From Cristatella mucedo (lineage: Eukaryota; Bryozoa; Phylactolaemata; Cristatellidae), in assembly GCA_009760855.2 (NCBI GenBank), contig WPIO01000017.1:6378501-6442500 (forward strand): 64,000 nucleotides of DNA, written 5' to 3'. How positions within the stretch are numbered: the first letter of the stretch is position 1; every line of letters begins with the position of its first letter. This document shows positions 23,238 through 31,587 of this stretch, piece after piece. The position numbers were made by a program, and so were the translations under genes. A model generated the notes under the pieces. The model did no database searches, was not told the DNA's origin, and was given only the letters and a program-made list of their open reading frames with translations.

Positions 23238-23322
23238 CATATATATAATTATACACATATATGATCAAATTAGGTTCACTCTCTATTAAAATAAAATCAA
23301 CTCGGTATAATTAGAAGACTGT

Positions 23323-23514
23323 ATGGATTGGAAGGATTGGTTTCTAATGGAGCGAGTGGCGGCGGTCGCAGTGGCTGCGGCAGCGGCAGTGGCGAGCTAT
23401 ACAGTTCGGTCCCTCGGTAATTCGATCCCGCTCGACACTGCCAGGCACGTGTTCGTACCCGTCAAAGCCGGCGAGCGCTATGGCGTGCCACGCGTTCCTG
23501 CAAATGAGCACTAA
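23323..23514 (+). CDS. Small ORF in copy 1 of the unusual element
   Basis: 63 codons, beginning MDWKDWFLMER, with an Ala/Val-rich middle and ending YGVPRVPANEH. The copy-2 ORF is collinear and keeps frame through an indel-prone Ala tract. However, the non-coding 100 bp just downstream is more conserved than the ORF itself, so protein coding is doubtful. No known domain. Confidence 0.2.
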   Translation: MDWKDWFLMERVAAVAVAAAAAVASYTVRSLGNSIPLDTARHVFVPVKAGERYGVPRVPANEH

Positions 23515-23653
23515 GCCTTAGAGGTCTACTGAGTATAACTGAAGCTCTAACCGGAGCTCAAGAGATCTAGTTACGCCCTAATACGCACTAATTAAAGTGT
23601 GGAATACGAGCAAGGTTGGATTTAGGCGGCGGAGTCGCAGCCCGCCCTAAACC

Positions 23654-23805
23654 TTAAAACCTAAAAATCCTAAAACCCTAAGCCCTAAAACCCTCAATTC
23701 TAAAAACCCTAAAATCTAAACCATAGGCCCTAAACTCTAAAACACTAAACCCAAAACCCTCAAACTCTAAACCCTAAACATTTAACCCTAAACCATATAC
23801 CCGGG
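23654..23805 (+). repeat. Telomere-like CCCTAAA tract, copy 1
   Basis: Irregular run of CCCTAAA / CCTAAAA / ACCCTAA units, many mutated. It lies inside a repeated element rather than at a chromosome end. Confidence 0.8.
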
Positions 23806-23887
23806 GTAGAGAATGTCCCACCCCAGGGGAAAATGTCCGGGGAGGGGAAACGTCCAGGGAAATGTCCAGTGAAACGTCCGTACTCCC

Positions 23888-25112
23888 TCAGGTACAGAGA
23901 GTATTCTCATATCATCTGGAAGCTTTGGAATCGTTCACCGCTCGAGGCGAAATGTCCTCTTCGTCGCGCGGTTCCGCTAAAGGCCGCCTCTGATCACGGC
24001 ACCAGGGGCTACTTTGAATTGTAGCGGCATACCTGGCGGTCCAGTGGGTCCAGCTGTCTGCGACGGCGTACGAGGTAGGGCTCAGTCGCCGTGCAATCGA
24101 CCGCTCTTCTGTAGGCGTGTAAGAAACGGTAGCCGAGTTGCCGAGGCAAGGATCGAATGGAATGAAGACGCGTTGGGTGGCAAGTGAAAACCGTAATTGG
24201 AGTCGGTGGCCAGAAACGTAGCCCATTTATCGTTGCCACTGTATGACTGGAGCGTCTGCTTTAGCCAGACGTAACTAATGACCAAAGGTCGGCGAGGTCA
24301 GACGAGAGGACACTGACCTTCGTCCCGCCGACCCTTGGGTAGGGGGCCTATGGTCCAATCTGTCGATGGGCAATTGGCCCGAGAGCAGTTAGGGAATAAA
24401 TAAATCATGAGAGAGAATACATCGAACAGAGTCAACCCAGGATGAAAACTGAGAGCTAATACAATTACAAAAATAATAGTAAAACATGTTTGTAGCAACC
24501 AACGCGAAATAAATGTCTTTCCAGGTGTTCTAAAAAATAATATTAAAAATAATTGATGTTTGCATAGTGACCTAAGAAAACTTATACACTCTCCGTGTCG
24601 TTTACAACTCCTTGCGAGCGAATCAATGCCCAACGGTTGCTGATGTGACCCTATCAAGGGAGCAAAAGCAAACAACTACCATGCTTAGGCTAGCGAACTG
24701 AGGAAAACGTGAAAGCTCGAACGACTACCGGGTAGTATAACCTCATTCAAGTATAATGCACTTGATCACGCGCAGATACGCACGCACGCAAAGCCCACTG
24801 TAGCAAAGAAAGACGCGTGCTGCTTCCGCTGAGGCGAAGGGGAAGCTGCTAGGAGCGGATGCGTCTTTCCTGAGGCTTCAACTACGCCAGGTCATTGCAG
24901 GTGGAGTTATAGACTTTCGATTCATACGAGCTCAAGGCTGGATCTCCGATGAATTTCAATTTAGCTCGAGTGAAGGCCAGATGATTAGTTGCCGAGTAGC
25001 GGGTGGGGCGAGAGGAGGCCACCGGAAGAGGAAGGAGGTGGTATACGTAGGCCGTTGCTAGCTATTTGAGTGGCCTGTGAGCCAGAATGTGGATATTGAA
25101 ATTGACTCTAAG
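23888..25112. other. No gene recognised
   Basis: Short ORFs on both strands only. A weak SINE/LINE-tail-like piece (TTGCATAGTGACCTAAGAAA) lies near 24552. Otherwise unassigned. Confidence 0.4.
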
Positions 25113-25504
25113 CTAAGCATGGCGTAAGTTAAGCTCGGACAGACGTGCTGTGATGTAGCAGCGACGCCTTTGAGACAGACCAGCCGGGGTGCTACGTTTT
25201 GTAATAGCTGGAGGGGATTTAGGGCTCACGCTAACAGAAAAGTAAAAATAATCTAGATGCGATGCCACACAAATGTGAAGTAGTTGGGCCGTTTTACTCA
25301 TACCCAAGCCAGCCGTGATTTTTGCCATGCTTTTTATTCGAAAGTGAGCATCTAATGATATAGAAATAGAACGAATTGATAACGGGTAGACGTTACTTAA
25401 GTGAGGCTTGCTGAACCAGTTTTGACAGTTTGGTCTTCCAACTTTCAGGCGTCGCTTGGTTTTCATATTAGTAAAGGTTAAAATTATCAAAGGTTTTGAG
25501 ACCA
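25113..25504 (-). mobile_element. Possible LINE-A RT-region fragment
   Basis: The complement has an open 130-codon frame with a SISLDAHFRIKSMAKITAGL segment, reminiscent of the post-RT region of CR1/L2 elements. Immediately to its right lies a plus-strand LINE-A 3' end. Similarity is by eye and weak. Confidence 0.3.
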
Positions 25505-25866
25505 TGCCTTTAGTTTGTATGCTCCCAACGCCCGGAACTCACTTCCCCCGACTTTAGTCACGATATCTCCTGACTTGACCACATTTAAAAAGAAACTAAA
25601 AACGCACCTATTCATCACAGCATTTAGTGGGTATTCCGTGATTCATTCTTTATTTACTTCTGCGTACTGACACTGCGCATGCGGCCACTAACCAAACTTT
25701 TATGCCGACCCTGTCCATGTCACCCCTAATCATGTCATTCTTGTTGTTTATCGAGCATGATGCCACTAACCATTCGATAGTGCTTTCTTTGTAGCACACA
25801 TAAAGCGCCTAGAAAGAGATCGAGTCTCTGAGAGTGCTAGATCAAATGCATTGTTATTATTGTCAT
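25505..25866 (+). mobile_element. LINE-A 3' end
   Basis: Decayed C-terminus (TATGCTCCCAACGCCCGGAA; ACCACATTTAAAAAGAAACT), the tail with CATGTCACCCCTAATCATGT, AAAGCGCCTAGAAAGAGATC and a short ATT tail. Confidence 0.8.
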
Positions 25867-26478
25867 CCTCGTTAAACTTCAGGAAAATAGAGCCATCCAA
25901 ATGCAAATGTCCGACATGCACTGGCTACCATTCAAGCAACGGATTGACTTCAAGGTTTTCTCGCTCACTTTTATGTCCCTTCATTTTTTGGCTCCAGCCA
26001 ATCTCTCAGATCTACTCCCCCCACGAGGCCAAGCATCGTACCACCCGCTTTTCGGAATCCAACAGTCTACCAATACCTCGTACAAACCTCAAATCCTTTG
26101 GAGACCGTGCATTTAGTTCGCATGCTCCCAAAGCCTGGAACTCACTCCCGAATGACTTGCGTCAGAACATACCCTGACTTGACCACATTTAAAAAAGAAC
26201 TTAAAAACACTTATTTAGGACAGCATTTAGTGGGTCCTGTGATTCGTCATTCATGTGCTTATGCATGCTGACACAGTGCATGCTGCCACTAACCATATTT
26301 ACATGCTTACCGTGTGCATGTCACCCCTAACCATGTTATTTATGTTGTTTGTTTATCAAGCATGATATTACTCACCATTCAATTGTATTTCCCTTTGCAA
26401 CAAATGTTCAGCGCCTAGAAAGAGATTGAGTTATCTAAGGGCGCTTTATCAAGTGCATTATTATTATTATTATAATGT
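25867..26478 (+). mobile_element. LINE-A 3' end with RT C-terminus
   Basis: The plus-strand translation matches the LINE-A C-terminus ([18 protein letters not shown], then [17 protein letters not shown]), followed by the non-coding tail, GCGCCTAGAAAGAGATTGAG, GCGCTTTATCAAGTGCATTA and (ATT)n. A second copy directly follows another LINE-A end. Confidence 0.85.
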
Positions 26479-27130
26479 CGTTGATGCAGGCAGTAAGGGA
26501 ATTGATTGACTCAAGTGAAGTGCTAGGCTTTACATGTGCTGCAAAGGAACCGTGCCGATCGGTTAGTGATAATTATCAGTGTCACGTGACGCACGAGCAC
26601 GCAAAGAACAATTCACCTAGACCCAGCAAAAGATGTGAGTTCTTAGCTTCTCTTTAACGTTGTCAAGCAAGGGGGTGTCGTGACGTCAGTCAGTAGTAAG
26701 CTCCGGACTGTGGGAGCAGACGAACTAAAGACGGGGTCTCCAAAAGTTTGAGGTTGGTTTGATGCACAGCTAAACGATTTAGTCAAAAGAGCGATTGGTA
26801 CGATACCTTGCTTGATTGGGGAGTAATTCTAATAGGTAGGCTTGAGCAAGACTTAAAAACGAGTGGCAATACATTGAGGTTGAAAAGCTTCTGTACGATG
26901 AGCCAGTGCAGATTGGTGAGAAACGGTAAAGTGAGGCAATTGAGAAGTTTACGACTGAAGAGCCAGGATGCTCAGTTTTGCACCAACTGTACGTGCTTTG
27001 TCGTACAGGCGCGAGGACCAGCCAGTGGCGAGTTACGCACGTCGGGACGCGATGTCGCAAATGCATGGACCTATGCGGATCTGGTAACCCTGGAAAAGCA
27101 GGTCCGAGGTGCCACGTGAAGTCGGAACTG
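26479..27130 (-). mobile_element. LINE-A 3' part, inverted
   Basis: Inverted and strongly decayed. GCTAGGCTTTACATGTGCTG corresponds to the tail. The complement at 26779-27066 shows SLAQAYLLELLPNQARYRTN, matching [18 protein letters not shown] of the intact copy. Confidence 0.65.
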
Positions 27131-27477
27131 AAATGAGCTGGTTGAGCACTCTCAGATCCTTGGCGTGGTAAAAAGAACGGGGGTAATGCATTTGAGGATG
27201 GATGGACAGGACCTGCAGGTTAGACTTGTGACAGTCAAACAGTGTGCTGTGTCCGAAAACGCCACAACCAACCCTCAGAATTGGAAGCCAGGCATTGCCA
27301 AGCAAATTCCACATGCCTACCGTGCATGCACTTCCTGCTGTTGTACATACTCAGAGCGCTGGGATTTCGAAGACGGAGAGTCCAATCCCAGTAATTTAGC
27401 TGACCCCCTGAGGTACGTATTAGCATATGCAAATTGAATAGTCTGGCCACTAATTATCGATTGGAAAGAGCAAGAGA
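27131..27477. other. No gene recognised
   Basis: Short stretch before the large microsatellite; possibly more decayed LINE-A. Confidence 0.4.
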
Positions 27478-27486
27478 TACACACAT

Positions 27487-27576
<90 letters not shown>

Positions 27577-27662
27577 GCTCGCTCACGCACACACACACTC
27601 GAACACACACATATAGAGAGAGTGCACACACACACACGCAGGAACACACACACACACATATA
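27478..27662. repeat. (CA)n microsatellite
   Basis: Long CA run with GCTC and TATA interruptions. Confidence 0.95.
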
Positions 27663-27700
27663 TCTATATAGAGAGTGAGAGAGATGGAGAGAGAGAGGGG

Positions 27701-27791
<91 letters not shown>

Positions 27792-27884
27792 AGAGAGAAT
27801 AGTGAGAGAGTTAGGGAGGGAGAGTGGGGGAGATAGATAGATAGAGAGAGAGAGAGCGAGAGCGAGAGAGAGAGAGTTATGGAG

Positions 27885-27927
<43 letters not shown>

Positions 27928-28135
27928 GGGAGAGAGGGAGAGGGGGAGATACAGAGAGAGAGAGAGAAAGAGTGAGAGAGTTATGGAGGGAGAGAAAGAG
28001 AGAGTGGGAGAGAGAGGGAGAGAGAGAGAGAGAGAAGGAGAGAGAATAGTGAGAGAGTTAGGGAGGGAGAGAGAGAGAGAGAGAGTTATGGAGATAGAGA
28101 GAGAGAGAGAGGAAGGGAAAGAGGGAGAGGGGGAG

Positions 28136-28211
<76 letters not shown>

Positions 28212-28368
28212 TTATGGAGGGAGAGAAAGAGAGAGAGAGTGGAGAGAGAGAGAGAGAGAGAGTTATGGAGATAGAGAGAGAGAGGAAGGGAGAGAGGGAG
28301 AGGGGGAGATACAGAGAGAGAGAGAGAGAGAGAAAGAGTTATGGAGGGAGAGAAAGAGAGAGAGAGTG

Positions 28369-28410
<42 letters not shown>

Positions 28411-28560
28411 GGGAGAAAGGGAGAGGGGGAGATACAGAGAGAGAGAGAGAGAGAGAGAGTTATGGAGGGAGAGAAAGAGAGAGAGAGAGTGGGGAGAGAG
28501 AGAGAGAGCGAGAGAGAGAGAGAGAGAGAGAAAGAGTCTGAGGGAGAGAGAGGGAGGGAT
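27663..28560. repeat. ~900-bp (GA)n-based homopurine tract
   Basis: Nearly pure purine on the plus strand. GA runs are broken by recurring phrases GTTATGGAGGGAGAGAAAGA and GGAAGGGAGAGAGGGAGAGG, which repeat at irregular 75-130-bp intervals. This gives a second-order repeat. All ORFs across it are Glu-Arg low complexity. Confidence 0.95.
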
Positions 28561-29084
28561 GAATAGACTCCCTGTACGATTGCGTTGAACATCCTCTATA
28601 GTGGCTCACCGAATGAACTGTAAGAGCATAATGCCCCCAATTGGATGTCGCGTTTGGTTTGCATATGCACAGCGCGATTATCAAGACCGGCCGCTTCAGC
28701 GACAGCTCAGCCGTTACAGATGTTCAGGAGACACGGAGTGGAGCACGTGAGCGACGACTACGACTTCTACGCTGACGTAGACTGAGGATCGAAGGAGCGA
28801 ATTGCTCGTACTGACACGAAGCTACTGCATTGTTTGTTTGCATTGACTGCTGAAAGCCTTTTCTCTAGCGTCTTTGCCTGTTGCGTAAAATGAGACCCAG
28901 AAAAGTAAAGCTGCAGTCACACTGAGTAAATCTTGCGCGACCTAGTACCTCTGCCAACCTCCGCCTCGGGTGCTCATGCTGCTCTGTGGAGCTCTCGTAG
29001 CTTCCTTTGATGATCTTTCTATTGTGAGCGATGGTCATTCAACAATTTAATCGGGTTTTCCCATTTTAATGTAATAGTAATGAT
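28561..29084. other. No gene recognised
   Basis: Unassigned unique-looking sequence between the purine tract and SINE-1. Confidence 0.4.
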
Positions 29085-29197
29085 ATAATTCGTTAGTATA
29101 GCGCCCTAAGAGAACTTAATCTCCATTCAGGTGCTTCGAATTTGCCGCGGGGCTCGAACCCACGACCTTGGCCAGACCTTGGTCGGGGGCGAGCAAC
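29085..29197 (-). mobile_element. SINE-1 copy, tail side (split by element copy 2)
   Basis: Inverted SINE-1: AGCGCCCTAAGAGAACTTAA, TTCAGGTGCTTCGAATTTGC and GGGCTCGAACCCACGACCTT, up to GGTCGGGGGCGAGCAAC. The A-box end resumes at 30039. Confidence 0.75.
29190..29197. repeat. Left target-site duplication
   Basis: CGAGCAAC, repeated exactly at 30039-30046. In uninterrupted SINE-1 copies the site reads CGAGCACCTTAACC once. Confidence 0.7.
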
Positions 29198-29309
29198 TGG
29201 TTGTAGGACATTTCCCCCTGAACGTTCCCCCCGGACAATCCCCCCCGGACATTTCCCCTGGGGTGGGTTAAAACATTTCCCCCCTATGTTGATGAATGTA
29301 CAACTAAGA

Positions 29310-29410
<101 letters not shown>

Positions 29411-29468
29411 ATCAAATGAAGTTCACTCTCTATTAAATAAAATCAACTCAGTAAAATTAGAAGAATGG

Positions 29469-29666
29469 ATGGATGGATTGGAAGGATGGTTTCTAATGGA
29501 GCGAGCGGCGGCGTCGGCGGCGGTTGCAGTTGCTGCAGCAGCGGCGAGCTATACGGTTCGGTCCCGTAGGAGTTCGGTCCCGCTCGACGCTGCCAGGCAC
29601 GTGTTCATACCCGTCAAAGCGGGCTCGCACTACGGCGTGCCGCGCGTTCCTGCAAATGAGCGCTGA
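29469..29666 (+). CDS. Small ORF in copy 2 of the unusual element
   Basis: 65 codons: MDGLEGWFLMER, an Ala-rich middle, SYTVRS, then PLDAARHVFIPVKAG and YGVPRVPANER. Collinear with the copy-1 ORF at 23323-23514, frame kept. No known domain; see the caution there. Confidence 0.22.
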   Translation: MDGLEGWFLMERAAASAAVAVAAAAASYTVRSRRSSVPLDAARHVFIPVKAGSHYGVPRVPANER

Positions 29667-29789
29667 GCCTCAGAGGTCTCCTGAGTATAACTCGAGCTCA
29701 AGAGATCTAGTTACGCCCTAATACGCACTAATTAAAGTGTGGAATACGAGCAAGGTTGGATTTAGGCGGCGGAGTCGCAGCCCGCCCTA

Positions 29790-29955
29790 AACCCTAAAAC
29801 CTAAACCCTACAATCCTATACCCTACAAACCCTAAAACCTAAACCCTAAACCATGAACCCTTAAAACCCTAAACTCTAAACCCTACACCCTAAAACCCTA
29901 ATAACCCTAAAACCCTAAACACTAAACCCTAAAGACCGAACCCTAAACCATATAC
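29790..29955 (+). repeat. Telomere-like CCCTAAA tract, copy 2
   Basis: Irregular CCCTAAA/CCTAAAA units ending AACCATATACCCGG, the same end phrase as copy 1. Confidence 0.8.
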
Positions 29956-30038
29956 CCGGGAGAATGTCGTACCCCCGGGGGGAAATGTCCAAGGCAAATG
30001 TCCGGGAGGGAAACGTCCAGGGGGAAACGTCCGTACTC

Positions 30039-30085
30039 CGAGCAACCTTAACCATTGGGCCAAACCAGCTCGGGTGTTAGGATTG
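30039..30085 (-). mobile_element. SINE-1 copy, head side, with right target duplication
   Basis: CGAGCAACCTTAACCATTGG and CCAAACCAGCTCGG are the A-box end that continues the SINE from 29197. Confidence 0.75.
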
Positions 30086-30149
30086 TCTTTCAGCAATCTG
30101 CTTTGACCGAAACATCTCAAACAGCCGTTTCCTATTCAAACGATCTGTG

Positions 30150-31482
30150 AGATTTGACGGTTCATTATTAAAAAAATATTGAGATTTTGGGTTCTGCGAG
30201 GCTCCGGGTTCTGGACCGGCGGCTGAGTTGGACTAGAAGGGGGCGGGTCAGTAAACAAGCTCGCCGTGGCAGCGAGGCGTCTGACTGCTCCAGCGGCACT
30301 GCAAACGCCCAGATTTTCAGAAATTGAATTTACCGACAGGTGCAGAGCGACCGAAGCTATCCGCTCGTCGAACGCGGGTCGTCCGGCCTTTGGAGGGCCG
30401 ACAGCGAAGGGTGGCGGCTGCGTCGGAGAGACGGCCTGTCGCCTAAAGGTGCAGTCGCCGGCGAGCCACGCCCAGCAGCAGCAGCAGCGTGCCGGACGGC
30501 ACCGTCTAAGACGATCGGCCCGGGCCCCTCTGCGTGCGCTCGTCAGTGTGATTTGAGGGGGACGACGCCACGCCACCGTCGCCGCCCGCAGCGAAAGGCA
30601 GCCGGAAGTGACGGCTCGGGTCGGAGGGGGGGAGCCGAGGTCAACGATGGCTATCCTATCTCGGGCACCGGCTGGCATTGCTGCCAGGCTCGGCGGCGGC
30701 GGTGCTTGCATCGCCCCGAGCTAGCACCTACGCCGACTGAACGCCTGAGGATTGAGAAACTTCTCTGTGCAGTGGGGCCACGACTGCGTTCTACCTCAGG
30801 CGGCGACCGAGCGCAGAGGCCCCGAGTGCCAGCGCTCTTTCGAGATAGGCGCCGCCCCGTCGCCCGAGTTGTTTGCTCAGCGCGGTAGGCTACCGACGGG
30901 GCGTCGTCTAGCAACCGAGCTGCGCGCCAACAGGATTGCGAGCCTGGCGGGCGGAAGTACATCGTCGGATGCTCTCGCCTCCCCCGCGCCCCGACAGCGC
31001 GCTGTGCTGCTACCCGATCTGGTGAGCCGAGCTTCGCCCGCTGTCGCGTCGCTGGAGAGAGCCTCGATCGCTGTCATCGTGCGACGGACGAGCGTCGCTG
31101 CGCCGGGAGTGCAGAGCTGGTGGCAGCGCGGTGGGTGGCCGTGCGAGCGATTCGCACAGGCGAGGCAGCTGCGGAGGCCATCGGCGGCGCCATCGGCCCG
31201 CTGCCCGCCGAGCGACGAGTTGCCCTGGCAACGCCGGAGGCGTGACAGCAGCCCTCCCAGCAGTGCTGGACGCTCGAGCTTCCTCGCCGCCTGCGGTCAG
31301 CGGCTTCTTTCTTGTCAGCGTCGCAGGGCGGTGATCGGAGAGCGGACGACCCCAGCGGCGGCAGCCGGCTGCATCCAATAGGGCTGCATAATCCGGCTGC
31401 ATCCAATAGCTCGCCGTAGCGCTCCGGGTGCTATCGCGCCGTTTTCGCTCTCGCCAAAGACGACGGTTCGGAGCGGTGCGCC
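30150..31482 (+). promoter_or_regulatory. CpG-rich block upstream of the LRRC74A-like gene
   Basis: GC- and CpG-dense sequence with overlapping ORFs on both strands (for example 30752-31381 plus, 31010-31519 minus) and no recognisable domain. It ends at the proposed first coding exon. Likely promoter and 5' leader; inference from composition and position. Confidence 0.4.
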
Positions 31483-31587
31483 ATGAAAACGGAGGAGACC
31501 AGAGAGCTTGACTTTGCACAGAGCGCGCCGCCGCTGCAGCGACGCGCCATCGCCAGCAACAAAGTCAGGATCACCAGAAATCGCAAG
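31483..31587 (+). CDS. LRRC74A: LRRC74A-like exon 1 (start)
   Basis: ATG followed by 35 codons ([13 protein letters not shown]...), ending CGCAAG|GTGAGA, phase 0, in frame with exon 2. Chosen because exons 2 and 3 have no usable in-frame ATG before the conserved region. Charged, without a domain. Confidence 0.5.

Larger units (their letters stand above)
23238..23887 (+). mobile_element. Unusual TIR/telomere-like element, copy 1 (left arm missing)
   Basis: Shares the order of the fuller copy at 29198-30038: a short AT microsatellite, then GATCAAATTAGGTTCACTCT, then a GC-rich core with a small ORF. A 100-bp block identical between copies (23554-23653) follows, then an irregular CCCTAAA tract. 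The right arm is made of AATGTCC/ACGTCC-GGGG units ending ACGTCCGTACTC. The left GGACATTTCCCC arm is absent: LINE-B sequence abuts the AT run. I recognise no transposase, so it would be non-autonomous. Confidence 0.65.

Noticed and set aside
23654-23805. Chromosome end or telomere fusion
   Set aside because: The tract sits within a repeated element, has unique sequence on both sides, and recurs in the same context at 29790.
27983-28588. 201-codon Glu/Arg/Gly ORF
   Set aside because: Pure translation of the GA microsatellite.
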